Shown here: positions 16,422 through 26,125 of the stretch, in pieces
Layout of the letters: the number at the start of each line of letters is the position of its first letter
Position numbering within the stretch: position 1 is the first letter of the stretch
Source of the DNA: Acinetobacter lwoffii
GTDB lineage: Bacteria > Pseudomonadota > Gammaproteobacteria > Pseudomonadales > Moraxellaceae
DNA: 64,000 nt
Assembly (NCBI RefSeq): GCF_022967985.1
Contig: NZ_JALJVC010000009.1
Location: 49,501 to 113,500 of the forward strand
Reading direction: 5' to 3'
Position numbers and translations under genes: made by a program
The notes under the pieces: generated by a model
What the model saw: only the letters and a program-made list of their open reading frames with translations
Told to the model about the DNA's origin: nothing
Database searches by the model: none

Positions 16422-17930
16422 TTATTTTTCCATTTCTGCCATTTCTTTTTGATACTCGGCTTTAGCCATTTCAAAGCGTTTGACCACATCAGCACTCGGT
16501 GCTTTATCCAGCAGGCTGACGATGATAATGCTGAGGGTGGCCAGAATAAAGCCTGGAATGATCTCATACAGACCGGTATCACCCATATAATTTTTCCAGA
16601 CAATTACAGTCATGGCACCAACCACCATACCCACAATTGCGCCGTTGAGGGTCATTCGTTTCCAGAATAGCGACAAGATAATCAGCGGGCCAAATGCAGC
16701 ACCAAAGCCCGCCCAGGCATAAGCCACCAGACCCAAAACCTTACTGTTCGGATTAATCGCCAGTGAAATGGCAATTAGGGCAATCACCAAGACCATGCCG
16801 CGACCGACCCAGATCAGTTCTTTTTGTGAAGCATTTTTACGCAGGAAACTCTTATATAAATCTTCGGTCAGGGTGGTTGAGCAGACCAGAAGCTGACAGC
16901 TCAAGGTGCTCATAATTGCCGCCAAGATAGCAGCCAGAATGATTCCGGCAATCCATGGATTAAACAGGATTTTGGTCAACTCCATAAATACCGTTTCAGG
17001 GTTTTGATTCACCACCGAAGCCAATGCGGGATTGAAACTGAAGTAGGCAATACCGATATAACCGGCAGCCACTGCACCGCCTAGGCATAGAATCATCCAG
17101 GTCATGCCAATACGGCGTGCAGCAGGAATGGTTTTGACCGAATCTGCTGCCATAAAACGCACCAGAATATGCGGCTGACCAAAATAACCCAAGCCCCAAG
17201 CCAGACTGGAAATAATCGCAACGGTGCTTAAACCTTCAAGCATGCTTGAAGCATGTGGGCGAGCCGATTCAAGGATGACACTCACTTGCTGGCTGTTGTC
17301 GCCCAGAGCCAAGAAGGTAATGATCGGAGTCAGCAATAAGGCAAAAATCATCAAACCGGCTTGGAATGTATCTGTCCAGCTGATCGCCAAAAAGCCACCA
17401 ATACAAACATAAAGAATCGTCGCCATCGCACCAATCACAAGCGCTGTGGTGTAATCCCAGCCAAACAGGCTTTCAAACAGTCGTGCACCTGCGACCATGC
17501 CTGAGGCACAATAAATTGCAAAGAACACCAGAATCACCAAGGCAGACAAGACCCGTAAAATACGTTTACGATCGGAAAAACGGCTGGTGAAATAATCCGG
17601 CAAGGTCAGGGCATTGTTCTGATATTCGGTATGGGCACGCAGTCGACCTGCTACGAGTAACCAGTTCAGCCATGCACCGATAATCAAACCGATCGCAATC
17701 CAGACTTCTGACAGGCCAGACAGGTAAATGGCTCCCGGAAGACCCATCAACAGCCAGCCACTCATATCCGATGCGCCCGCCGAAAGTGCAGTAACGACAC
17801 TGCCCAGACTCCGTCCACCTAGAATATATTCGTCAAAATTGGAGGTGACACGATAAGCATATAAACCGATTGCAATCATGGCGATAATATAAAACATGAA
17901 GGTAATCAGGGTGGGGTTTAAATAAGTCAT
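16422..17930 (-). CDS. putP: Sodium/proline symporter
   Basis: Inner-membrane Na+/proline symporter of the solute:sodium symporter (SSS) family, supplying PutA with substrate. 502 residues with about 13 hydrophobic helices. Family landmarks are the N-terminal DEYILGGRSLG (about 34-44), the SAGASDMSGWLLMGLPG Na+/proline site (about 50-66), the GFLAISWTDTFQAGLM segment in helix 5-6 and the GAAFGPLIILSLFWKRMT region near residue 400. The N-terminus begins MTYLNPTLITFMFYIIAMIA. The leader holds a hairpin and an unusually strong Shine-Dalgarno-like sequence (see findings). Confidence 0.96.
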   Translation of the reverse strand: MTYLNPTLITFMFYIIAMIAIGLYAYRVTSNFDEYILGGRSLGSVVTALSAGASDMSGWLLMGLPGAIYLSGLSEVWIAIGLIIGAWLNWLLVAGRLRAHTEYQNNALTLPDYFTSRFSDRKRILRVLSALVILVFFAIYCASGMVAGARLFESLFGWDYTTALVIGAMATILYVCIGGFLAISWTDTFQAGLMIFALLLTPIITFLALGDNSQQVSVILESARPHASSMLEGLSTVAIISSLAWGLGYFGQPHILVRFMAADSVKTIPAARRIGMTWMILCLGGAVAAGYIGIAYFSFNPALASVVNQNPETVFMELTKILFNPWIAGIILAAILAAIMSTLSCQLLVCSTTLTEDLYKSFLRKNASQKELIWVGRGMVLVIALIAISLAINPNSKVLGLVAYAWAGFGAAFGPLIILSLFWKRMTLNGAIVGMVVGAMTVIVWKNYMGDTGLYEIIPGFILATLSIIIVSLLDKAPSADVVKRFEMAKAEYQKEMAEMEK

Positions 17931-18351
17931 AGGCAGGTCATCCTGTAAATATGGAAATCATCGTCCAAGATGATTTTTTGTACTGAGATTGCAAGGAGGT
18001 GATTCAAGCATGGTTTAAAAATTACACTCTGTAACAATTGCACAGCTTTTATGTGTGCTTATTGTAAACATAATAGTAATCCACTGAAATTGAATCAGGA
18101 ATAACTTGAGCGGATAAAAGGCAATACGACGTCGGATTCAGGGGGAAAGTGGAAATTTTGAATAAATAATTAAAATATTTGAATTTTAGCCAGTTACTTA
18201 CACAATCTTACAAAACTCACAGCTTTAGCGTATTGGTAATAAATCGTAGCAAATCTAGGTTAAAGTCTTCCTATTAGGCCTGTATTTGTTTGCTCATATT
18301 AATGTCACACCAAATACGGTGCATCGCCAAGAGTATTTTTTAGTGGACAAT
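17931..18351. other. Divergent putP/aspA spacer
   Basis: 421-base AT-rich region with promoters for both genes. A perfect 8-bp inverted repeat AAATCATC/GATGATTT lies at 17955-17976, followed by a T run on the plus strand. A full anti-16S complement AAGGAGGTGA occurs at 17993-18002, before a two-codon ATG-GTT-TAA at 18010-18018. No longer gene or RNA recognised. Confidence 0.5.
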
Positions 18352-19794
18352 ATGCTTCAAATCGAACCGACCCGCATTGAACGTGATTTATTGGGGGAAA
18401 AACAAATCCCGTTGCATAGCTATTATGGGATTCATACCTTACGTGCCATCGAAAATTTTAAGATTTCTGGATTGGCGGTGGGGCAACAAACGCACTTTAT
18501 TCGTGCTTTGGCCCAAGTGAAAAAAGCTTCGGCACAAGCCAATCTGCACTTTCAAAAATTGTCCGAGCAGACCTGTACTGCCATTCAGAAAGCTTGTGAT
18601 GAATTGATTCAGCATCCGGAAGCGTGGCAAACGGCATTTCCACTCGATCCTTATCAGGGCGGTGCCGGAACTTCCATCAATATGAATGCCAATGAGGTAA
18701 TTGCCAATATTGCACTTGAAATGTCAGGTTATCAGAAAGGCGATTATCACATTCTGCATCCGAATGATCACGTCAATACCTCGCAATCGACCAATGATGT
18801 CTATCCAACGGCTTTGCGTCTGGCGACCTATAGCAGTCTGGATGAATTGTTGAGCGTGCTTAAAGCATTGATTGACTGTATCGACCATAAAGCTGCCGAA
18901 TTTGAATATGTCATCAAGATGGGACGTACCCAGTTACAAGATGCAGTTCCGATGACCATGGAACAGGAATTTCGGGCATTTGCCACCTTATTAAAAGAAG
19001 ACCTGAAGCTGATTGGACAGATGCGACAGTTGTTGCTGGAAGTCAATTTAGGTGCCACTGCGATTGGGACCGGGGTAAACACACCGCCAGGTTATGCGAC
19101 GCGAGTCGTCGAAACTTTGGCGCACCTGACGGGGCTGCCTTTAAAAGGTGCAGAAGATTATGTGGAGGCCACCAGTGATTGTGGTGTCTTTATTATCTTG
19201 TCGAGCAGTTTAAAACGTCTGGCAGTGAAATTGTCCAAAATCTGTAATGATTTGCGCCTGCTCAGTTCGGGACCGCGTACAGGTCTGGCTGAAATTCGCT
19301 TACCCGAATTACAGGCAGGTTCTTCGATCATGCCGGCAAAAATCAATCCGGTAATTCCGGAAGTGGTCAATCAGATTGCCTTTCGGGTGATTGGTAACGA
19401 CTTAACCATTACTATGGCTGCGGAAGCCGGACAGCTACAATTGAATGTCATGGAACCTGTGATTGCCGTGGCGATGAATGAATCAATTCAGTTGTTGACC
19501 CAAGGTATGCAAACCCTAAATCAGAAATGTATTGCTGGTATTCAGGCCAATGAACAGATTTGTTTAAGTTCCGTCATGCGCAGTGTCGGGATTGTGACCT
19601 TGCTTGAACCGATTCTGGGACATGCCAAGTGCGATGAAATCGGCAAACAATGTATGCGCGAAAATAAAACTGTGCCGCAAGTGGTGTTGGAGCTGGGCTT
19701 ATTAAGTGCAACGCAATTAGAAGAAATCTTTGCATTTGAAAATCTGGTGTCTGAAATTCCTTCAGCAGAGAATCAGCTCGAACAGGTTTCTTAA
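18352..19794 (+). CDS. aspA: Aspartate ammonia-lyase
   Basis: Cytosolic aspartase that reversibly deaminates L-aspartate to fumarate and ammonia. About 480 residues from ATG 18352. A start at GTG 18343 (AAGAG about 9 bases upstream) would add three residues; the longer frame back to TTG 18286 adds residues unlike the family. Superfamily signatures are GERDLLGEK-like start, TSINMNANEVIAN, HPNDHVNTSQSTNDVYPTA, the MGRTQLQDAVPM segment and the catalytic SS loop GSSIMPAKINPV (about residues 320-331). In the same region as the proline genes, both feeding the TCA cycle from amino acids. A stem-loop terminator follows. Confidence 0.96.
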   Translation: MLQIEPTRIERDLLGEKQIPLHSYYGIHTLRAIENFKISGLAVGQQTHFIRALAQVKKASAQANLHFQKLSEQTCTAIQKACDELIQHPEAWQTAFPLDPYQGGAGTSINMNANEVIANIALEMSGYQKGDYHILHPNDHVNTSQSTNDVYPTALRLATYSSLDELLSVLKALIDCIDHKAAEFEYVIKMGRTQLQDAVPMTMEQEFRAFATLLKEDLKLIGQMRQLLLEVNLGATAIGTGVNTPPGYATRVVETLAHLTGLPLKGAEDYVEATSDCGVFIILSSSLKRLAVKLSKICNDLRLLSSGPRTGLAEIRLPELQAGSSIMPAKINPVIPEVVNQIAFRVIGNDLTITMAAEAGQLQLNVMEPVIAVAMNESIQLLTQGMQTLNQKCIAGIQANEQICLSSVMRSVGIVTLLEPILGHAKCDEIGKQCMRENKTVPQVVLELGLLSATQLEEIFAFENLVSEIPSAENQLEQVS

Positions 19795-19848
19795 CAGAAC
19801 CGGAGCTGTTAAATCATCTGAAACAGCGAATCGCTGCTATTTTGATAA

Positions 19849-19886
19849 TTTGCCTCAAGTCCAGGATGTGGATTTGAGGCATTTTC
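19849..19886 (+). terminator. Terminator after aspA
   Basis: TGCCTCAA (19851-19858) pairs with TTGAGGCA (19874-19881), with extra pairing inside (GTCC/GGAT), followed by TTTTC. Confidence 0.8.
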
Positions 19887-19923
19887 ATCTAGACTAGAGC
19901 AAGAACTATATTTGGCTAGGTAA

Positions 19924-20289
19924 ATGGCAATGTTTGATAAAATCAGTGCATTATTTAAAAGTAATAAACCGACTGCTGCACAGCTATATCTAGAAGAGCA
20001 GAATATTCAGTATGTAGAAGGTACAGGTTATATTGTCGATGATATTCAACTCAATCAGGAGTGGGGTGCACGATTAGAGTATTTGTCGAATCGGCGTTTA
20101 AAACAGTTTGATGATTTAAAAGCGTTATATGACACCGCGATGCTGATCAATGAAAAAATTGATCTGGAAATTGCCCATCAGCGTTTTAATGCGACTTTAG
20201 GCAATACCAAAGAAAACCTGCTGCAATTCAAAATGATCCTTAAGAAGTTAAATGATTATTATCGTAACTTTCTGCGTGATCAAAAATAA
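19924..20289 (+). CDS. Hypothetical helical protein upstream of mfd
   Basis: 121 residues, soluble, with no signal peptide. The sequence is rich in charged helices (RLEYLSNRRLKQFDDLKALYDTAMLINEK, then ENLLQFKMILKKLNDYYRNFLRDQK), suggesting a helical bundle or coiled coil. No family recognised with confidence. It starts at ATG 19924 after the aspA terminator. Its own terminator stem overlaps the stop codon, so it forms a single-gene unit just upstream of mfd. Confidence 0.75.
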   Translation: MAMFDKISALFKSNKPTAAQLYLEEQNIQYVEGTGYIVDDIQLNQEWGARLEYLSNRRLKQFDDLKALYDTAMLINEKIDLEIAHQRFNATLGNTKENLLQFKMILKKLNDYYRNFLRDQK

Positions 20290-20310
20290 GCTGCAAAAGT
20301 GGCTTATTTT
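20283..20310 (+). terminator. Terminator overlapping the stop of the 121-residue gene
   Basis: The 9-bp stem AAAATAAGC/GCTTATTTT (20283-20291 with 20302-20310) includes the TAA stop at 20287-20289. Confidence 0.8.
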
Positions 20311-20412
20311 CGATGTGTATTGATGTCGCAAGACTGCATAAAAATAACAAAATATCCTGAGATCATCGTGCTAGTATAAGCCTCAGGTTATTTAGACTTT
20401 AAAGCTATATCC

Positions 20413-23400
20413 ATGTTCCAGCAAGAAATTTCCCAACTCAATTTACCACAGCTCAAAGCAGGCGAGAAACGCTGGTTAGGCAATCTGCAAGGTTCCTCAA
20501 CCGCCTTATTGCTTAAAGAAATCGTGCAGCATCAATCGCGTTTATTTATCGTGATTGCACGTAATAATCAGCATTTGGGTCAACTGGAAAGTGAGCTGGA
20601 ATTTTATGGGATTAAACCCACGATTTTTCCAGATTGGGAAATCTTGCCTTACGACCGTCTCTCCCCACATCAGGATATTGTCTCGGAACGTCTGGCAATC
20701 TTATCCAATATGCCAAAAACTGGCGTACTGTTGCTGTCTGCCTCAACTTTGGCACAACGTGTAGCGCCCACCTCATGGATTCTGGGTGAGCATTTCGATA
20801 TTCATGTCGGTCAGAAATTTGATCTGGAACAACAAAAGAAAAAGCTGATTCAGGCGGGTTATCATCTGGTCGATACCGTTTATGATCCGGGTGAATTCGC
20901 AGTACGCGGCAGTATCATGGATATCTACGCATCGGGGCAGGAAGCACCGATTCGGATTGACCTGTTCGATGATGAAATTGAAAGCCTGAAATTTTTCGAT
21001 GCCGAAACTCAGCGCACCACGCAAAGTTTGCAACAGTTTACCGTATTGCCCGCGCAGGAATTTCCGCTTAAGGAAGGTCGTGCCACTTTCCGTGACCGTT
21101 ATGCTGAATTTTTTCCGACCGCGAATCCGAAGAAAAATCCAATATACCAGGATGTGATGGATGGCATAGTCTCTCCGGGAATCGAGTTTTATTTGCCCTT
21201 GTTTTTCAGCGCTGAAGCCATGCAAGGTCAAAGTTCACTCATTTCGTACTTACCTAAGAATGGCATTGTCATTACAGATAAGGCTTTGGACGAAAGTCTG
21301 AGCCAGTTTTGGCAAGATGTAGTGCGCCGTTATGAAGATCGCCGCCACAATGTCGACCAACCGATCATGCCGCCTGAAAGCCTGTTCTTCCAGACCAATC
21401 AGGTTCTGGAGCAGCTGAATCAGTTTGCGCGCATCATTGCTGCACAAACGCCTTTTGATCAAAAAGCTGGGGTATTGAATCTTGATACCCAGTTGCCACC
21501 GCGTCTACCCGTAGACCCTAAACGTGAAAAACCGTTTCATGAAGTCAAAAAATACATTGATCAGGCCAATCATCCGGTACTGCTGGTGGCTGAAAGTGCT
21601 GGACGCCGGGAAAGCCTCAAAGATGCATTAAGACCAAGTCTGGGTGATATCCCCACGGTTGAAAATTTCGATAGTTTTATTCAGTCTCTGTATGCAATTG
21701 CCATTACCAATGCGCCTTTAGAGCGCGGTCTGGTATTGACTGATCGCGTTAGTGTGATTTCTGAAAATCAGCTGTATGAACATCGGGTAGTACAGCGCCG
21801 TCGCAAGCGTCAGCAGGAAGTTTCCGAAGAGTTCCTGATCCGAAGTCTAACTGAGCTGACCATGGGCGCGCCTGTGGTACATATCGATTATGGGGTCGGA
21901 CGTTATGCCGGTCTGGTCACTTTAAGTATTGATGATCAAGATCATGAATTCTTGCAACTGGATTACGCGGATGCCGCCAAAGTCTACGTGCCGGTGACCA
22001 ATCTGCACTTAATCAGTCGGTATAGTGGTGGTGATCCGGATCTGGCACCTTTGCATAAACTGGGTACAGATGCGTGGAATAAAGCCAAACGTAAAGCGCT
22101 GGAACAGATTCACGATGTCGCGGCCGAATTGCTGCATATTCAGGCACGTCGTGCTTCCAAGCCCGGGATCAGTTTTGAAGTCGATCAAAGCCTGTATATG
22201 CAATTTGCCAGTGGCTTTGCTTATGAAGAAACACCGGATCAGGCCAATGCCATTGAAGCTACGCTGCAGGATATGCAGCAGGCCAAACCGATGGATCGAC
22301 TGGTGTGTGGTGATGTCGGTTTCGGCAAGACAGAAGTCGCGATGCGTGCCGCATTTGTTGCAGTGCAGAATAATCGGCAGGTCGCGATTCTGGTACCAAC
22401 CACCTTGCTGGCACAGCAGCATTATGATTCATTCAAAGACCGCTTTGCCGACTGGCCGGTCCGGATTGAAGTGCTGTCACGTTTCGGTTCTTCCAAAGCA
22501 CATACCAAGACCATTGATGACCTGATCGAAGGGAAAGTCGATATTGTGATTGGTACACATAAGATTTTGCAGGAAAATGTCCAGTTTAAGAATCTCGGTC
22601 TGATGATTGTCGATGAAGAGCATCGTTTCGGTGTGCGCGACAAGGAGCGAATCAAGGCCATGCGTGCCGATGTTGATATGCTGACACTGACTGCGACTCC
22701 AATTCCACGTACGCTGAATATGGCCTTTAGTGGCATGCGTGATCTGTCGATTATCGCCACACCGCCGGCACGCCGTCTTGCGGTGAAAACCTTTGTGCAG
22801 GAACATACCGATGACACCATTAAAGAAGCGATTCTGCGTGAATTGCTGCGCGGTGGTCAGGTTTATTTTCTGCATAATGAAGTTGATACAATCGATCGTG
22901 CCGCCGAGCATATCCGTAAACTGGTGCCGGAAGCGCGGGTGATTGTGGCCCACGGACAGATGCGTGAACGTGAACTGGAGCAGGTGATGCAGCAGTTCTA
23001 TCACAAGGAATACAATGTTCTGGTATGTTCGACCATTATTGAAACCGGGATTGATGTTCCGAATGCCAACACCATTCTGATTGAACGTGCCGACAAACTG
23101 GGCCTGGCGCAATTACATCAGCTACGCGGACGTGTAGGGCGCTCACATCATCAGGCTTATGCATATTTGATGGTACCGTCATTAAAAGCCTTAAAAGGTG
23201 ATGCAGAAAAACGTCTGGATGCCATTCAGCGTGCTTCAACTTTGGGTGCCGGTTTTATGCTGGCAACTGAAGATCTGGAAATTCGCGGCGCAGGTGAATT
23301 ACTCGGTGAACAGCAGAGTGGTTCGATGCAGGCGATTGGTTATAGCCTGTATATGGAAATGCTGGAAAAAGCCACCAAAGCCATTCAAAAAGGTAAAACG

Positions 23401-23871
23401 CCAAACTTCGACGCACCATTGTCATTGACTGCCGAAATTACCCTGCATATGCCAGCACTGATTCCGGATGAATATCTGGGTGATGTGCATCAACGTCTGT
23501 TGTTCTATAAACGCATCAGTAATACCGATACCCAGGAAAAGCTGGATAATATCCGGATGGAATTGATTGATCGTTTTGGTATACCGCCGCAACCAGTCAA
23601 ACAGCTCTTTGCTGTACATCAGATTCGATTGAAAGCCGAGCAGCTTGGTATTACTAAAATTGATATCAGCAGTCAGGGTGGGCATATTGAATTTGCACCG
23701 GATACTCCGGTTCAAGCCATGACGATTATCCAGATGATGCAGAAACATCCGACCTATTTCCGGATGGATGGCGGTCAACGTCTAAAAGTCATGGTCATGC
23801 TGGAAGACTATCAAAAGCGGATTCAGTTTATACAGGATTTACTGGACAGTCTGCTTAAAGAATTGCACTGA
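20413..23871 (+). CDS. mfd: Transcription-repair coupling factor
   Basis: DNA translocase that removes RNA polymerase stalled at lesions and recruits UvrA to the template strand. 1152 residues, standard length. Domain order: UvrB-like N-terminal modules (about 1-330), RNA polymerase-interacting CarD-like domain around 475-540 (VHIDYGVGRYAGLVTL), superfamily 2 helicase with Walker A GDVGFGKT (633-640) and DEEH box (734-737), the RecG-like TRG motif region LHQLRGRVGRS, and a C-terminal UvrA-surface mask domain. All motifs are intact. The ATG at 20413 is supported by the usual start of the family (MFQQEISQLNLP). Confidence 0.97.
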   Translation: MFQQEISQLNLPQLKAGEKRWLGNLQGSSTALLLKEIVQHQSRLFIVIARNNQHLGQLESELEFYGIKPTIFPDWEILPYDRLSPHQDIVSERLAILSNMPKTGVLLLSASTLAQRVAPTSWILGEHFDIHVGQKFDLEQQKKKLIQAGYHLVDTVYDPGEFAVRGSIMDIYASGQEAPIRIDLFDDEIESLKFFDAETQRTTQSLQQFTVLPAQEFPLKEGRATFRDRYAEFFPTANPKKNPIYQDVMDGIVSPGIEFYLPLFFSAEAMQGQSSLISYLPKNGIVITDKALDESLSQFWQDVVRRYEDRRHNVDQPIMPPESLFFQTNQVLEQLNQFARIIAAQTPFDQKAGVLNLDTQLPPRLPVDPKREKPFHEVKKYIDQANHPVLLVAESAGRRESLKDALRPSLGDIPTVENFDSFIQSLYAIAITNAPLERGLVLTDRVSVISENQLYEHRVVQRRRKRQQEVSEEFLIRSLTELTMGAPVVHIDYGVGRYAGLVTLSIDDQDHEFLQLDYADAAKVYVPVTNLHLISRYSGGDPDLAPLHKLGTDAWNKAKRKALEQIHDVAAELLHIQARRASKPGISFEVDQSLYMQFASGFAYEETPDQANAIEATLQDMQQAKPMDRLVCGDVGFGKTEVAMRAAFVAVQNNRQVAILVPTTLLAQQHYDSFKDRFADWPVRIEVLSRFGSSKAHTKTIDDLIEGKVDIVIGTHKILQENVQFKNLGLMIVDEEHRFGVRDKERIKAMRADVDMLTLTATPIPRTLNMAFSGMRDLSIIATPPARRLAVKTFVQEHTDDTIKEAILRELLRGGQVYFLHNEVDTIDRAAEHIRKLVPEARVIVAHGQMRERELEQVMQQFYHKEYNVLVCSTIIETGIDVPNANTILIERADKLGLAQLHQLRGRVGRSHHQAYAYLMVPSLKALKGDAEKRLDAIQRASTLGAGFMLATEDLEIRGAGELLGEQQSGSMQAIGYSLYMEMLEKATKAIQKGKTPNFDAPLSLTAEITLHMPALIPDEYLGDVHQRLLFYKRISNTDTQEKLDNIRMELIDRFGIPPQPVKQLFAVHQIRLKAEQLGITKIDISSQGGHIEFAPDTPVQAMTIIQMMQKHPTYFRMDGGQRLKVMVMLEDYQKRIQFIQDLLDSLLKELH

Positions 23872-24100
23872 TTTTATTCGATTAAATCAGCCTGAAAATT
23901 CAGTTTGGGTTTCATTTTCCAATGAAGTTTGCAGGAACAACAGGCTTGATTTTTTTAATGAATTGTTTACAGTAATTGTTGTGATGTGCTTCGCAACAAA
24001 TCATGAGAATTTGTCTTTAAACACATTGCTTTCAATATTCAGCTTCAGTTGGATATGTTAGTATTAGCCATCATTCTAATTTTGCATCATTTATAAAGAT

Positions 24101-24535
24101 ATGTTTAGTTTGCATCCACAACTTGCTCAAGATACGTTTTTTGTAGGCGACTTTCCTTTGTCAACATGTCGTTTGATGAATGATATGCAATTTCCCTGGC
24201 TCATTCTGATTCCACGTGTGCCGGGTGTCTCTGAATTATATGAATTGAGTCAAGCTGACCAAGAGCAGTTTTTAAGAGAGTCAAGCTGGTTATCAAGCCA
24301 GCTGGCACGTGTTTTCCGTGCAGATAAAATGAATGTAGCAGCGCTGGGTAATATGGTGCCGCAATTGCATTTTCATCATGTGGTTCGTTATCAGAACGAC
24401 GTTGCATGGCCGAAGCCTGTTTGGGGTACACCTGCTGTTCCTTATAGCAGTGAAGTATTGGCACATATGCGTCAAACCTTAATGCTGGCTTTACGTGGTC
24501 AAGGTGATATGCCATTTGACTGGCGCATGGACTAA
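24101..24535 (+). CDS. HIT-like domain protein with altered histidine triad
   Basis: 144-residue histidine-triad superfamily protein; such proteins are nucleotide hydrolases or transferases. The signature reads NMVPQLHFHHVVRY (about residues 83-96), so the first His of a canonical HxHxH motif is replaced by Gln, while the catalytic-position histidines remain. Similar Gln-variant HIT proteins occur in pseudomonads, from memory. C-terminal PKPVWGTPAVPYS is a conserved extension of that subgroup. The cyclase gene follows 55 bases later on the same strand with no terminator between, so co-transcription is possible. Activity unknown. Confidence 0.85.
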   Translation: MFSLHPQLAQDTFFVGDFPLSTCRLMNDMQFPWLILIPRVPGVSELYELSQADQEQFLRESSWLSSQLARVFRADKMNVAALGNMVPQLHFHHVVRYQNDVAWPKPVWGTPAVPYSSEVLAHMRQTLMLALRGQGDMPFDWRMD

Positions 24536-24590
24536 TCAGCCAAGGCATTCCGAGAACCATGGACAGTTGCGGACTTCAGGGAGTGAGTGA

Positions 24591-26036
24591 GTGCAATTAG
24601 ACGACTGGATTCAAAAAGAACCCCATCAGTTTGAATATTTCCATCGCATGATGGGCTATATCATGCTGTCTCTGGTTCTGGTCGTCTTTCATTACACTGA
24701 ACCAGATACCCAGTATCAGCTTTTTGTTCCATTTTTTTTGTTTCTGGTTTTGTTGATCACTCCCAAGCTATCTCGCTGGCTGATCTATCGTCATGATTAT
24801 CACATTCGGCGTAATATTCTTTTCCTGATTGATGTCATTGTCATCTCGGTGGTTTTGGCGGCCGTGCATCTGGACTTGGTACTGTCCTTGCTCGGTCTGG
24901 TCGCAGTGCTCTATACCGCGATCAGCAATAAAATTTCATTGATGATGGCTTCTCTGGCCAGTCTGGTCGGGATCACCGTTTTTTATCTGGCCAATATTCT
25001 GGTCTTTGGTTTTGGGACTTATTTTGAACCGACCAGCAGTGAACTGACGGTTTTAGGCTTCATCTGCCTGATTACCTATTTTGGTGTCGGAAGTTTTTAT
25101 CAAAGTGGTCGTGTGCAATATATGACCCAGAAGAAAAATCATTATTTTGAACAGATGAACCGTTATATGGAATTTGCCAATCAGCTGAGTCGTTATGCGC
25201 CTGTGCAGTTGTGGCAATCCATCATGAAAGGTGAATCTGAAGCCAAAATTGAATATAAGCGTAAAAAGTTGACGATCTTTTTCTCTGATATTCAAGGTTT
25301 TACCGAGCTATCTGAAACCCTGATTCCAGATGATTTAGCATTCCTGTTGAATGACTATTTGCGGCACATGACCGAAATTGCTAAAAATTATGAAGCGACT
25401 GTCGATAAATTCATGGGTGATGCCATCCTGATTTTCTTTGGTGATCCGAACTCCGAAGGTGTGGAACGGGATGCCAAGAACTGTATGGAAATGGCATTGG
25501 CTATGCGTCAGCAAATGAAATTGCTGCGTGAACGCTGGATTAAAATGGGTTATCCACCAATGCATATCCGCATGGGAATTTCGACCGGTTATTGCCACGT
25601 AGGGAATTATGGGGCTACGCATCGTATGGCTTATACCATTGTAGGGCGTGATGCTAACCTGGCTGCGCGTTTGCAAAGTGCAGCGGAAGTCGATGAAATC
25701 CTGATTTCGGAAGATACTCATAATCTGATCAAAGATGATTATCTTTGTGCACCGAAAAAGCCGATTTTCTTGAAAGGCATTAAAGCACCTGTAAGAACCT
25801 GGCAGGTCATGGAAAAATATGCGTCTCAGAAAGTCGAGTATCAGCGCTGGTTCGATTATGAATATAAGGGCTTTCATTTATTGCTGAATCTGGATGAAGT
25901 GCAAAACTTTGAATATCCTGAGCTGATTCATGTACTAGAAAAAATGATTAAACGCATTGAAACTCAGCAGAAAATGACCAATTCACAAGGTATTGTCAAA
26001 TTGAAGCTTGAGGATGAAGTAATTGAACACATTTAA
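24591..26036 (+). CDS. Membrane-anchored class III adenylate/guanylate cyclase
   Basis: 481 residues: six hydrophobic N-terminal helices (about 20-185, MASE-like membrane sensor), a linker, and a class III cyclase catalytic domain (about 225-400). Metal-binding aspartates are Asp233 (FFSDIQGF) and Asp277 (KFMGDA). Lys273 sits at the base-specificity position, where lysine favours ATP, so cAMP production is likely. Transition-state residues appear in DANLAARL. The layout resembles Pseudomonas aeruginosa CyaB, which drives Vfr signalling; the exact membrane-domain family needs a profile search. Start is GTG 24591, following gagtgagtgag rather than an ideal ribosome site. Convergent with the isc operon, separated by a terminator. 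Confidence 0.9.
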   Translation: MQLDDWIQKEPHQFEYFHRMMGYIMLSLVLVVFHYTEPDTQYQLFVPFFLFLVLLITPKLSRWLIYRHDYHIRRNILFLIDVIVISVVLAAVHLDLVLSLLGLVAVLYTAISNKISLMMASLASLVGITVFYLANILVFGFGTYFEPTSSELTVLGFICLITYFGVGSFYQSGRVQYMTQKKNHYFEQMNRYMEFANQLSRYAPVQLWQSIMKGESEAKIEYKRKKLTIFFSDIQGFTELSETLIPDDLAFLLNDYLRHMTEIAKNYEATVDKFMGDAILIFFGDPNSEGVERDAKNCMEMALAMRQQMKLLRERWIKMGYPPMHIRMGISTGYCHVGNYGATHRMAYTIVGRDANLAARLQSAAEVDEILISEDTHNLIKDDYLCAPKKPIFLKGIKAPVRTWQVMEKYASQKVEYQRWFDYEYKGFHLLLNLDEVQNFEYPELIHVLEKMIKRIETQQKMTNSQGIVKLKLEDEVIEHI

Positions 26037-26075
26037 AGTTCATGTAAATTTACTTTAATTGTTTCTTATAAAGAG

Positions 26076-26103
26076 AAAAAACCACGCCTGAGCGTGGTTT
26101 TTT
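26076..26103. terminator. Bidirectional terminator between cyclase gene and isc operon
   Basis: A perfect 12-bp stem AAAAAACCACGC/GCGTGGTTTTTT with CTGA loop, usable in both directions. Confidence 0.95.
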
Positions 26104-26125
26104 ATTTTAGCCTGCAACGAAAATC

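Noticed and set aside
22477..23112. 211-codon antisense open frame within mfd
   Set aside because: It lies wholly inside the helicase-coding part of mfd, with no ribosome site or family resemblance; it is a shadow of the real gene.
20413..23871. Possible frameshift in mfd or in putA
   Set aside because: Both frames are open over the full expected lengths with motifs in order, so no break is present.
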